64,000 nucleotides of DNA. Source: Tolypeutes matacus. Taxonomy: Eukaryota > Chordata > Mammalia > Cingulata > Chlamyphoridae. This document shows positions 1 to 10,199 of the stretch, piece after piece. The translations under genes were made by a program, and so were the position numbers. A model generated the notes under the pieces. That model was not told where the DNA came from and made no database searches. It saw nothing but the letters and a program-made list of their open reading frames with translations. Position 1 is the stretch's first letter. Every line of letters begins with the position of its first letter. The stretch spans positions 426,541 to 490,540 of the forward strand of contig JAKSZT010039042.1 in assembly GCA_026826555.1 (NCBI GenBank), in the 5' to 3' direction.

Positions 1-2384
1 TCTTCTTTGATTTCCTTTAACAGTGTTGTGTAGTTTTCTGTATATAAGTCCTTTACATCTTTAGTTAAATTTATTCCTAGGTATTTGATTCTTTTGTTTA
101 CTATGGTAAATGGTATTTTTTTCCTGATTTCCTCCTCAGTTTGCTGGTTATTGGTGTACAGAAATGCTACTGATTTTTGAGCATTGATCTTATAGCCTGC
201 AACATTACTGAACTCCTTTATAAGTTCTAGAAGCCTTGTTGTTGATTTCTCAGGGCTTTCTATGTATAGGATCATGTCATGTGCAAATAATGAAATTTTT
301 ACTTCTTCTTTTCCAATCTGGATGCCTTTTATGTCCTTTTCTTGTCTCAGTGCTCGTGCAAGTACTTCTAAGACAATGTTAAATAGGAGTGGTGATAGTG
401 GGCATCCTTGTCTTGTTGCCGATCTCAGAGGGAAGGCTTTTAGGAATTCACCGTTGAAAATGATGTTAGCTTTGGGTTTTTCATATATACCCTTTATCAT
501 TTTCAGAAAGTTTCCATCTATTCCTATCTTTTGTAGTGTTTTTATGAGGAAAGAGTGCTGTATTTTGTCGAATGCTTTTTCTGCATCTATAGAGATGATC
601 ATGTGATTTTTTTCTTTCAGTTTGTTTATGTGGTGTATTACATTGATTGATTTTCTTATATTGAACCATCCTTGCATACCTGGGATGAAACCCACTTGGT
701 CATGGTGTATAATCCTTTTGATATGTTGTTGAATGCGATTAGCAAGTATTTTGTTAAGAATTTTAGCATCTAGGTTCATTAGAGAAATTGGTCTGTAATT
801 TTCCTTACTTGTGGAATCTTTATTTGGTTTTGGTATTAGGGTAATGTTGGCATCATAGAATGAGTTAGGTAGTATTCCTTCTACTTCTATTTTTTGGAAG
901 AGCTTAAGTAGAATTGGTGTTAGCTCTTTCCGGAATGTTTGGTAGAATTCAGCTGTGAAGCCATCTGGTCCTGGACTCTTCTTAGTTGGGAGGTTTTTAA
1001 TGACTGAGTCTATCTCTTTACTTGTAATTGGGCTGTTGAGTTCATCTATTTCTTCTTTCATCAATGTTGGCTGTTTGTGGATTTCTAGAAACTTGTCCAT
1101 TTCCTCTAAATTGTCATTCTTGTTGGCATATAATTTTTCAAAGTATCCTCTTATGATACTCTTTATTTCTGTGGGGTCAGTAGTGATATCACCTTGCTCA
1201 TTCCTTATTTTATGTATTTGCATTTGTTCTCTCTTTTTCTTTGTTAGTCTGGCTAAGGGTTTGTTAATTTTGTTGATATTCTCGAAGAACCAGCTTTTGG
1301 TTTTGTTTATTGTTTCCAGTGCTTTCTTATTCTCTATTTCATTTAGTTCTGCTCTAATCTTTGTTATTTCCTGTTTTCTACTTCCTTTAGGTTTAGTTTG
1401 TTGTTGTTTTTCCAATTTTTACAAGTGTGCAGTTAGGTCTTCAATTTTAGCTCTTTCTTCTTTTTTAATATATGAATTTATGGCTATGAACTACCCTCTC
1501 AGGACTGCTATCGCTGCATCCCATAGGTTTTGATATGTTGTGTTGTTGTTTTCATTAGTTTCAAGGTAGTTACTGATTTCTTTTGAAATTTCCTCTTTGA
1601 CCCACTGTTTGTCTAAGAGTGTGTTGTTTAACTTCCATATCCTTGTGCCTAACCTGTTTCTCTGGCCCTTATTGATTTCCAACTTCATTCCGTTGTGGTC
1701 AGAGAAATTACTTTGTATAATCTCAATATTTCTGAATTCATTGAGTGTTGTTTTGTGGCCTAGCATGTGGTCTATTTTGGAGTATGTTCCATGTGCACTG
1801 GAGAAGAATGTAAATCCCGCTGTATTTGGGTGTAGTGTTCTGTATATGTCTATTAAGTCCAAATCTTCTAATGTATTGTTGAGTGCCTTAGTTTCTTTAT
1901 TAATTCTCTGCCTAGATGTTCTGTCTAATGATGATAGTGGTGTGTTGAAGTCCCCTGCTATAATTGTAGAGGAATTTATTTCTCCTCTTAGTTTTTCCAG
2001 AGTTTGCCGCACGTATTTTGAGGCACCTCGATTAGGTGCGTAAATGTTGATGATTGTTCTCTCTTCTTGAGAGATTACTCCTTTTACTAATATGTAGTGT
2101 CCATCTTTGTCTCTTACAATAGTTTTGCATTTAAAGTCTATTTTGTCTGATATTAGAATAGCTACTCCTGCCCTTTTTTGGCTATTGTTAGCTTGTAAAA
2201 TGGTTTTCCAGCCATTCACTTTCAGCTTCCTTGAATCCCTAGGCTGAAGGTGGGTTTCTTGTAGACAGCATATAGATGGATCATATTTTCTTATCCATTC
2301 TGCCAATCTGTGTCTTTTGATTGGTGAATTTAATCCATTAACATTCAGTGTTATTACTCGTAATGAATTTCTTACTTCAGTCAT
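1..2384 (-). pseudogene. L1 ORF2 (endonuclease and reverse transcriptase), 3'-truncated by window, two stops
   Basis: ORF2p makes the nick and reverse-transcribes L1 RNA at the target site. The ATG at 2384 opens 297 residues covering the whole apurinic-type endonuclease domain. Visible motifs include LNVNGLNSP (Asn), CCLQETH (Glu), AGDFNTP (Asp and Asn), [10 protein letters not shown], and SDH near residue 230. The frame then meets TAG at 1491-1493 (in LRG*FIA, apparently a mutated Lys codon) and TAA at 1419-1421. It otherwise stays in phase through the RT domain to base 1; codons at 276-287 are still in the same frame. There the RT box, normally FADD, reads FAHD: the first catalytic Asp is His (279-281). 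So it is full-length in layout but inactive. Confidence 0.9.
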
Positions 2385-2448
2385 TTTTTCTTTGGGTTAA
2401 TGTATGTCATATGTTGTTTTGTTTCTCTTTTTGAGTTTTCAGTTGTTT

Positions 2449-3429
2449 TTAAACTCTCCTCCAACTCTCTCTCCTTTGTTTTTTCCTTTCAATTTGTAGA
2501 GATTCCTTTAGTATTTCTTGAAGTGCTGGTTTCTTCTTGACATACTCTCTTAATTGCTGTTTATCTGTGAATATTTTGAACTCTCCATCATTTTTGAATG
2601 CCAATTTTGCTGGGTAGAGAATTCGTGGCTGGAAGTTTTTTTCTTTTAGTGTTTTGACTATGTCATACCACTGTCTTCTTGCCTCCATGGTTTCAGCTGA
2701 GAAATCAGCACTTAATCTTATTGTGCTTCCCTTGTATGTGATGGTTCTCTTTTCTCTTGCTGCCTTGAGTATTTTCTCTTTGTCTTGAGCATTGGACAGT
2801 TTGACAAGTATATGTCTTGGAGTTGGCCTGTTGGGATTTATACTATTTGGGGTGCGCTGTGCTTCCTGGATCTGCACATCCATCTCTCTCAATAGAGTTG
2901 GGAAGTTTTCAGCCATAACTTCCTTCAACACTCCTTCTGTTCCCTTTCCCTTCTCTTCTCCTTCTGGGATGCCCATAATGCGTATGTTTGTGCGTCTTGC
3001 ATTATCGGTTAATTCCCTGAGACCATACTGGATTTTTTCTATCTTTTTGTCTATCTTTTCTACAATCTCTTTGATTTCAACTGTATTGTCTTCCATATCA
3101 CTAATTCTTTCCTCTGCCTGTTCAATTCTGCTGCCATGTGAGTCCAGCGTCTTTTTCATTTCTTGACTTTTGTCTTTGTTCGCCATCATATCCATTACCT
3201 TTTTAGGTGTGTTAGCTATTTCTTCAGTATGTTCTCCCAGTGTCTTCTTTATATCCTTAATCTCTTCCTTCAGTTCTTTAAGTTGGTCCATGATATTTGT
3301 TTGGATAGCTTTGATTAGTTGTTCGATGTACTGCATTGCTTCCTGGTTTTTATTTTGTGCACTGGACTGTTCCATGTTTTCCAGTTTTTCAGAGTCATTT
3401 GTATTTTTCTGTTGCCCTCTGGTCATCAT
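2449..3429 (-). CDS. L1 ORF1p, RNA-binding coiled-coil protein, 326 aa, intact
   Basis: ORF1p coats L1 RNA as trimers and acts as a nucleic acid chaperone. This frame is open for 326 residues, close to the usual 330-350 of mammalian ORF1p. Residues about 40-145 are charged heptad-like sequence (KELKEEIKDIKKTLGEH, IEQAEERISDMEDN), as expected for the trimerising coiled coil. An RRM-like segment follows from RRTNIRIMGIPEGEEKG, about residue 145. The C-terminal domain begins near PTPRHILVKLSNAQDKEKIL and contains the conserved RITYKG-type strand (here RTITYKG) and LYPAKLAF. It ends in a basic tail. The start MMTRGQQ is the only sensible Met upstream of the coiled coil. ORF2 starts 64 bases downstream. 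It is a transposon gene rather than a host gene, and the only fully open long frame with a recognisable product here. Confidence 0.92.
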   Translation of the reverse strand: MMTRGQQKNTNDSEKLENMEQSSAQNKNQEAMQYIEQLIKAIQTNIMDQLKELKEEIKDIKKTLGEHTEEIANTPKKVMDMMANKDKSQEMKKTLDSHGSRIEQAEERISDMEDNTVEIKEIVEKIDKKIEKIQYGLRELTDNARRTNIRIMGIPEGEEKGKGTEGVLKEVMAENFPTLLREMDVQIQEAQRTPNSINPNRPTPRHILVKLSNAQDKEKILKAAREKRTITYKGSTIRLSADFSAETMEARRQWYDIVKTLKEKNFQPRILYPAKLAFKNDGEFKIFTDKQQLREYVKKKPALQEILKESLQIERKKQRRESWRRV

Positions 3430-5207
3430 ATTATCTTGATGGGTTTGTTCAGTTGATTAGGTTTTCTCTATGCTCTAGAATTTTATTTAGCTGTTGGTTC
3501 TGCGTGTGAGTTAAGTTTTCTCTTTGGCAGTTTTTCTTCTTATTTTATTTCCTTACTACTTTCTTTGTTCGCTTGAAGGCAAAAGGTTAGGGCCAGGGGA
3601 ATCAAAAGATGTAAGGAAGGCAGAATGATAATAGAAATATTGATAACAGTTAGAAGAGGGGCAAAATGAGACTTAATGAGATGAATATTTAACTTGTGTA
3701 GGCAGTGTAGAGTACTAGGAAAAAATATTGAGTTCCTATAATGGACTGGGAAACCAAATGGAGGAATATATATATATAGTGATTTAGAAGGCTAGAATTA
3801 TGAGGAGGTAGAGAAATAGTAGAGAAAGGTCTGAAAGGAAAAAGTTAATACTAATAAAAATAAAAGAAAAGAAAAAAGAAGAAGAAAACAAAATAGATGG
3901 GATAAAAATTGACACCCTTAAGTTGTGGGCCTATGAAAAAATGTTGTCTCTAAGAGCCACAACAGAAAACAGAAGGCAGAAAGATGCAGGAAGGGTAAGC
4001 GATAGTTTGTAATACAGAATCAATATATACAGCGAGTGGGAAATTACTGAATAAGAAGCCCAGCAAATAAGCTACCAGCTGGCAGCACCTATTTAAAAAA
4101 TAAAATAAAAGGAAAAAGGAAGGGGGGAGGAAAATGGGAATAATAGCAATAGACCAGAAAGTAACAGAGAGAAACCAAATATCCACCCAGGCAAGCAGTC
4201 AAACAGAGCTAAGGGGGGTCAATGTTTCCCCTAGGGTCCACGTGGATCCTTCCTGCCTATTTGTGTTTATCAATGAATTTCCCCTCAGGTTTCTATATGC
4301 AGGTCCTGAAGCAGCTTTTAGCTATTAAACTAAATTAAAAAGAATTTATTTTTCATTTGTTGAGGTGACCTCACTTTTTTTTTTTTTTTAAGCCAAATGC
4401 AGGACCCAAAATAATTCCTCTTCTAGACCAACCCCCTTACGGAAGGGACCCTAGCTGGGCCCGTGGAAATTAATCAAGCACGTCCCACTTTCCAGACTCC
4501 CCAGGTTAGCTGAAGCTCTGATGTTAGTCAGTGAGGAGTGCTAAAGGCGGCGGATTCCGCCCCTTCTGGCGCCGAGCTCCAGCGTCACTGGGTTGCTCAG
4601 TAAATCAGTTTGAGTGCAGATTCGCGTCTGCTCTCAGCCTAATGCTGCTTCAGGTCGGCTTATCTGCTCCCCAAAGCTATGGGGCGGTGCAGGCAACCAG
4701 ATCGATGTCTAAAAATATAAAATACCCTTCCCTGTCTTCCAACCGAACCCTCCCTTCTTTGGGAAGTGTCCCTTCCTCCTGGCTCCGCAGCGGCCCGGGT
4801 CTTATCCCTGGGTGGCTAGGGAAATCAGCTGCGTTCCCTGACCAAAACCCCCCGGGTGCTGACTAGCTCGTTTGCTCTGTTCACACAAGGTCCAAGGGGC
4901 GCCAGGCAGCCAGCTCCCCAGAAAATAAAACTTTTTCGCCCCCGCCTGCGGCTCCAAATGGCCGTTTTATTATTTTTTTCCGAAACCGCGGGGCTCAGCC
5001 GCCTGTGCCAACCTCCACCGGCAGCCTCAAAACTCACAAATCTCCACCGTTCGGTCCACGCCGCCGATCCGCGCAGAGAGATGTCCCAAGCCTCTCACTC
5101 CACACGTGCACAGCACAGACCCCCGGGCAGGACCCCGTCCCCAATCCGCCTTGCTCTGGGAGCTTGCAGTGTGCGCCCTCCTACACTAACGCCATCTTGC
5201 CCTCCGG
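3430..5207 (-). promoter_or_regulatory. L1 5' UTR with internal promoter and YY1-type site
   Basis: About 1.78 kb between the L1 5' end and ORF1. The first 770 bases (about 4440-5207) are GC- and CpG-rich, unlike the AT-rich surroundings. The region nearer ORF1 (about 3560-4370) is purine-rich on the plus strand. A CAAGATGGC motif (complement of 5191-5199) lies within 20 bases of the 5' end, where YY1 is known to set the start site in primate L1. Reading frames of 60-160 codons on both strands here are by-products of base composition. Confidence 0.8.
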
Positions 5208-5440
5208 TAATAATCTTTGGTACCAGGAAGTCTCATCCTGGGGATTCATGTCCCATGATGAAGGGAAGGTACTATGTGAAATGCAGAGTTTGGCTTACAG
5301 AGCGGTCAGATTTGAGCAAGAAGGAGGCTTTCAGGAGGTAACTCTTAGGCAATATTTAATATTAGGCTAAGTTTCAATTTCACAAGGAAAGGATCATAAG
5401 AACAATCATCAAATTAAGGACCTGACATAATGGACTGTCT
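5208..5440 (-). repeat. Old L1 3'-UTR fragment flanking the young L1
   Basis: The reverse complement of this stretch matches about 53080-53250 of the window, a piece of L1 3' UTR. Shared blocks include GAAATTGAAACTTAGCCTA, GCCTAAGAGTT, and the GGGACATG...GGATGAG segment. The match is interrupted exactly at the young L1 5' end, so this is the sequence into which that element inserted. The rest of the host fragment should lie beyond the young L1's 3' end, left of the window. Confidence 0.7.
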
Positions 5441-5900
5441 TCCTTCACTAGGAACAATCCATGTACTCAGGGGATTCTTGTTATTATATTAGAGATTGTA
5501 ACAGGACTCCCCAGGAAGGGAATTCAATATTCTTTCAGTTATTGTGTGGGTCTCCACCCACTGAGACCACAACCCATGAGCACCTGAAAATATTCATATG
5601 CCATAGAGTTATGCCCCAGGTGCACCTTTCTCCACATATCCCCCCATCACTGACACTATGCCCAGTGATCCTCCCCTGCCACAGTTGTGACCCTTATGTG
5701 AACCAAACCTCTCGCAAGATGAAGCCAAAAATATAACCAAATAAAATTAATAAGAAAATGAAATAATAATAGTTTTTAATATAACAAAGTAGAAAAATGA
5801 AAAATAAAAAAATTGAAATAAAAATTTTTAAACTCTTTCATCACTGTAAGATATGTTATCTTGTATGTACAGTGACTATTTCTTCCATGTATTTACTGTG
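5441..5900. repeat. Unclassified repeated DNA, first copy of a direct repeat
   Basis: Bases 5470-5640 recur with divergence at 6360-6530. Both copies read GGGATTCTTGT, then TATTGTGTGGG, CTCCACCCACTG, and TGCCCCAGGTGCA, in that order. The family is not recognised; an LTR or L1 UTR piece is possible. 5700-5900 is A-rich with no other structure seen. Confidence 0.5.
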
Positions 5901-5904
5901 TCTT

Positions 5905-6335
5905 TTTTTTTTTCATTTATCTTCAAAAAACTTTAGGTTAAGAAAAGTCATATAGAAAATATAGGGAGTTCCTATATACCCAATGCCCTCCCCCTCTTCC
6001 ACACTCCCATATTAATAATATTTTGCATACAGGTGGTATGTTTGTTACAATTGATATACAAATATTGATGCATTTCTACTAACCATGGACAATGGTTTAC
6101 ATTATGATTTACATTTTTTACTTTTATAGGTTTTGACAAAATTTAAAATGGCCTATATCCATTATTGCAAGATCATGCAGAACAATTCTAATGCCCTAAA
6201 AATGCCCCATGTCCCATCTATTCTATTCTTCCCTCCTTCACCCCTCAGAACCTATGGCAACCCCTAAGTTTCAATTTATGAAGAATAAGATTCATAGTTA
6301 CTTGCAATAGTATTGAGTGCTTGACATATTAGTTT
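5905..6335 (-). repeat. L1 3'-end fragment, minus strand
   Basis: The reverse complement of 5925-6110 aligns with 6810-7005 and with 54160-54390, all L1 3'-UTR termini. Shared blocks are CCATGGTTAGTAG, ATCAATTGTAACAAA and ATACCAC. The right part (CCCCATGTCCCATC to AACCTATGGCAACCCC) fits the usual continuation of old mammalian L1 3' sequence in reverse. Confidence 0.65.
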
Positions 6336-6344
6336 GTTTTCTTT

Positions 6345-6540
6345 TATTAGCCACTGCTTATGTTCTTCAGGGATTCTTGTCCCTCTAACTGAGAACATCC
6401 CCAGGATGGGAGTTTAATATTTTCTTGTTTATTGTGTGGGCTTCCACCCACTGTGATACACACTATGACAAGATGAACACTTATATATTCCATAGAATCC
6501 TGCCCCAGGTGCATCCTATCCTGGTGGACATCACCATCTG
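6345..6540. repeat. Second copy of the unclassified direct repeat
   Basis: Matches 5470-5640 in the same orientation, roughly 890 bases downstream, with many substitutions and small indels. The two copies bracket a minus-strand L1 tail, which suggests one repeat split or duplicated around that insertion. Confidence 0.5.
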
Positions 6541-7010
6541 AAAAGCCTCAAGATCGGCAAATGAACAATGGACTAATAGACTTATTATTATATTATAGAC
6601 ATTATTATTCTAGCAATAGGAGAACTTTTATCATTGATATGAAGTCAGTGACCACAAGAGGTTCTGAGGGGAGGGAGAGGGAAGAATAGGTTTAACACGG
6701 GGGCATTTTATACACATTGGAATTGTCCTGCATGACATTGCAATGACAGATACAAGCCATTATACATTTTGTCATAATCTATAAAATTGTGCAAGGCAGA
6801 GTATAAATTTTAATGTAAACTATAGTCCATGGTTAGTAGCAATGCATCACTATATGTTCATCAATTGTAACAAATATACCACACTAATAAAAGATGTTGA
6901 TAATGTGGGAAAAATGTGGGAAGGCAAGGAGTTAGGGCATATGCAAATACTTGACATTTTTATATAACATTTATGCAATCTAAAGCTTCTTTAAAAATTA
7001 AAAAAAAATT
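6541..7010 (+). repeat. L1 3'-UTR end, plus strand
   Basis: Shares with 53900-54390 the run from GGTTCTGAGG through GGGGGCATTTT, TGACATTGCAATGACAGAT, AAGCCATTATA, ATCAATTG and AAGATGTT, ending in an A-rich tail at about 7010. This is the terminal part of a lineage-type L1 3' UTR, with no coding part attached. Confidence 0.7.
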
Positions 7011-7315
7011 TAACAAGAGGATGTCTCATTTCCATTTAGATCATGTTTTATTTGAGGTTTTAAATAAATATGTTTTTAGTGGTAAGCAAGATCTACTGTA
7101 TTCTTTAATACAAGACGAGTTTTGCTGTGAAATTCTGTAAGTTCATCACATGATTTTTCTGACTAATGAAATAATTGGTTTTTCATGTTAAAATTTCTGA
7201 TTTCATAGATAAAATTTATCAGTGACCTAAATTAAAAAAAAAAAAACAAGAAAACCTGGGGTAAAATTACTTGAAATTGGAGCATTATTTTTTTTATAAA
7301 CAAAGTAAGAGTAGT

Positions 7316-8008
7316 TGTGTTGGTTTGAGTCTGTTATGCAGACCTTTGAAAATTATGTTCTTAAATTGAACCTATTGTGAACCTTTGATTAGATTAGATC
7401 AATTAGGGACTATTTGATTAGATTGCACCAGTAGGGCTTAACCCAGGGTGGGTCTTAATCTTCTTGCTGGGGTCTTTTATAGACAGAGGAATAAGCCACA
7501 GACATAGGAAAAAAGGCTCAGTGCCAGAGAGAAGCCTCCAGTAGTTGAAATCAAATCCAGGAGAGGGAAAATCCACAGATGTAGTAGCCTGAAAAAGAAT
7601 TAACAAAGAGGCCCAGAGGAGAGGGAAGAGATGAACAAATGCTGCCCTTATTCCCAGTCATGTGCCTGATCACTCAGTACATCTTACAATTTTTCACAAT
7701 TGTCAATAAAAATACTATGAATATTTATGTGCAGTTTTATGTGTGTGTGGCAGGCATACATTTTTTGGCAGCAAGAAAATAAGCCAGAAGGAGAAGGCAG
7801 AGACTGGCAGATTCACTATTGTGCCTTTCCATATGGCAAGAGCCCAGGATTGCCAGCAGCTGACTTTTGGTGGAGAGCTTTGTCTGATGCCTTGTCTGAG
7901 CTATTTTCAAAGCCTAGGAACTGTAAACTTTTAACCTAATAAATGCCAATTTTAAAAGCTAACCCATTTCCTGTATATTGAATTGGCAGCCTTTATCATA
8001 TTAAAACA
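7316..8008 (+). mobile_element. Solo LTR of MaLR (ERVL) type
   Basis: A 693-bp unit starting TGTGTTGGTTTGAG and ending TTAAAACA, flanked by exact 5-bp repeats GTAGT at 7311-7315 and 8009-8013. It carries an AATAAA polyadenylation signal at about 7940 (CCTAATAAATGCC) and the GATTAGATT...CAGGGTGGGTCTTAATC block common in MaLR LTRs. No viral reading frame accompanies it. It resembles the inverted element at 8163-8913 at both ends, but is diverged inside. Confidence 0.8.
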
Positions 8009-8162
8009 GTAGTTTTGTTCCTATTTTGTTAACACTTTTAGAGTCTCAATTTTAGAAGGAATTGGACCAATAATTAATTTTCCTTCCTTGTAAGTATAAC
8101 TTGGCATATTAAGTATTGCTATTTTGTTTTCTATCCTTCTAGGAAAGATTTTGTCTGAGTGG
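8009..8162. other. Spacer between two LTRs
   Basis: About 150 bases of AT-rich DNA between the two inverted LTRs, including the 5-bp duplications of both. Nothing else recognised. Confidence 0.5.
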
Positions 8163-8913
8163 TGTTTTAGTTTGCCAAAGGGATGCAGAGTACCAGAAAT
8201 CTGTTGAATTTTATAAAAGGCATTTATTTGGGATGAAAGCTTGCAGGTCCAAGGCCATGAAAAATCCAAACTGAGGTACCATAAATGGTACTTTCTCACC
8301 AAAATCAGCTCCTGTTTATCCTGGCAAGTTGCCTCAAGGTGAAACAAGATGGCCCCTGATTTCTGCCCAGGTTTCAGCTCTTCCCCACCAGCTCAAGCTT
8401 TCTTCTTGAGCTGTTCCCTGGGCCCAGGGTGTTAGATCCATGATCAAGGAATCCTGTAGTTCTCTCTCTCCCAGCATAGGTCTTATTTCTTTCTGGGCCT
8501 CCTATATCAGTCTTGGCTGTTCCACTGTCTTCTGAAGTTCAGCTTTCAGCTATCAGACATATAGCAGGTCTGGACTCCTCTTGAGCTGCTTGGTGGGCCC
8601 AGCCTCTTGGGGCATTATGTTTAAGCAGTCTTCTCTCTTACACAGCAGGATCAAACATGGCATTTCCCTTTCTTCTCTGTCTCTCCCTGCAAGTCTGTTT
8701 ATGTCAGACCCAGCAAGGGGGTGGGGACTCAACTTGAGTCACTCCTTACTGACAGTCCAATTGAAGGCCCCAAGTCAAAGTTATCAAGTAATCTAATCAA
8801 ATGCCCTTCAACTGAACTCAATGCAATCAAAGGATATCACACCCAGAGGAATAGATTAGTTTACAAACATAACCCTTCTCTTTGGATTAGTGAAAAAATC
8901 TCAAACTACCACA
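8163..8913 (-). mobile_element. Solo LTR of MaLR (ERVL) type, minus strand
   Basis: On the minus strand this 751-bp unit starts TGTGGTAGTTTGAG and ends TTTGGCAAACTAAAACA, the TG...CA form of an LTR. It has a CAAATAAATGCC polyadenylation signal about 80 bases before its 3' end. It is flanked by AGTGG (8158-8162) and AGTAG (8914-8918), a 5-bp target duplication with one mismatch. It belongs to the same superfamily as the neighbouring plus-strand LTR and is longer inside. Confidence 0.8.
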
Positions 8914-8918
8914 AGTAG

Positions 8919-9159
8919 AAAAATCTATTTTTTAAAATATTGCAAGTATTTATAAAACCATTTGTGCCTAATATTTCCTATATGTGATTTTTGAAAATTA
9001 ATTCAGTTTCTTATAAGTTACAAACTATCCATTTTTCATAATTTTTTTTCAAGTCACTTTGGTAATAGATTTCTCCTAGAAACTTACCTTTTTTCTACAT
9101 TTTAAAAACTTGGTACTTGTTGCTGGTAATATTATATACTTTTATTTTCTTTTTTAATA
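8919..9159. other. AT-rich spacer
   Basis: No gene or recognisable repeat seen between the minus-strand LTR and the following L1 fragment. Confidence 0.4.
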
Positions 9160-10190
9160 ATAAACTTCATTTTTAGATCTTGGAAAAACTGCAAAAATAC
9201 AGATAGTTTCCATGTACCTCACCTCCTACCATAAATACATGCTTCATTTACCCTATTGTTAACATCTTATGTCATAGCAATTTGTAACAATTGATGAACC
9301 AATATTACTGATTCTTTACTATTAACTAAAGTCTATAGTTTACATTGGGATTACTTCTGTTGTACAGCTCTATGGGTTTTGAAAAATGTGCAATATCAGA
9401 AATGGACCATTATGTTATCATACAGAATAGTTTCATCACCTTAAAAATTCCCTGTGGTGGACCTCTTATTCCCTCCCTCTCTCATCACAAGCCTGTGGTA
9501 TCCATTGATCGATTTACTATTTTTATAGTTTTATCTTTTGAGAATGTCCAACAGTATTTAGCTTTATCAGACTAGTTTCTTTCACTTAGCATTGTGAATT
9601 TAACGTTCCTATATGTCTTTTCTAGGCAAAGAGAACTCAATTTTCTTTATTGATGAATAATAATCCATAGTATGAATGTACCACAATCATATCCTTTCAC
9701 CCATAGAAAGGTATCTTAAGAAGCTATAAACATTTGTGTGCAGGTTTTTGTGCAGGTATATATTTTTAACTCCTTTGAGTAAATACAAAGAAGTTTCATT
9801 GATGGATAATATGGCAAGCCTATGTATAGCTTTGTATAGAAACTGTCAAACTGTCTTCCAAAGTGGTTGAATGATTTTATATTACCAACACCCATGAGAG
9901 AGAGAGATCCTATTACTCCACATAACAGCATTTGAGGTCAGTGTTTTGGATTTAATCCATTCTAATAAGTGTATAGTGATATCTTATCATTGAATTAATT
10001 TGCAAATCCCTCATGATATTGATGTTGAATGTTTTTTCATTTGCTTATTTTATCATCTTTGTATTTTCTTTGCTGTGGTCTCTGTATAGAGTGTTTTGTA
10101 ACTGTTGAGTTTTAACAATTTTTAAGCAGTGTAAATTGCATTAACAGTTCTTTCTATATATTGTATGCAATTCCTTTGGATTTTATTCCC
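9160..10190 (-). repeat. Old L1 3' region (end of ORF2 and 3' UTR), minus strand
   Basis: Read in reverse this is the end of ORF2 and the UTR of an ancient mammalian L1. Typical plus-strand blocks are TTTGTAACAATTGATGAACC, TGTACAGCTCTATGGGTTTTG, AAACTGTCAAACTGTCTTCC and TCCATTCTAATAAG. No frame stays open, so it is long dead. The order 3' UTR then ORF2 from left to right gives the minus orientation. Confidence 0.75.
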
Positions 10191-10199
10191 CAAAGAATA

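Larger units (their letters stand above)
1..5207 (-). mobile_element. Young L1 (LINE-1) retrotransposon, complete 5' end, 3' end outside window
   Basis: A minus-strand L1 read from right to left: a GC-rich 5' UTR, ORF1, a 64-bp spacer, then ORF2 running off the left edge inside the reverse transcriptase domain. The 5' end is placed at about 5207 because the minus strand begins there with a CCGGAGGG block followed by CAAGATGGCG, a YY1-type site typical of L1 starts. The sequence beyond that point is an older L1 3'-UTR fragment, so this copy landed in older repeat DNA. The open ORF1 and nearly open ORF2 make it one of the youngest elements in the window. The target-site duplication cannot be tested because the 3' end is missing. 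Confidence 0.93.

Noticed and set aside
955..1533. 192-codon plus-strand open frame
   Set aside because: It is antisense to L1 ORF2, and its Phe/Ser/Leu-rich composition is the shadow of a Lys/Glu/Asn-rich gene on the other strand.
4531..5370. Several open frames of 70-160 codons on both strands
   Set aside because: They lie in the CpG-rich 5' UTR of the young L1, with no domain features; open by base composition.
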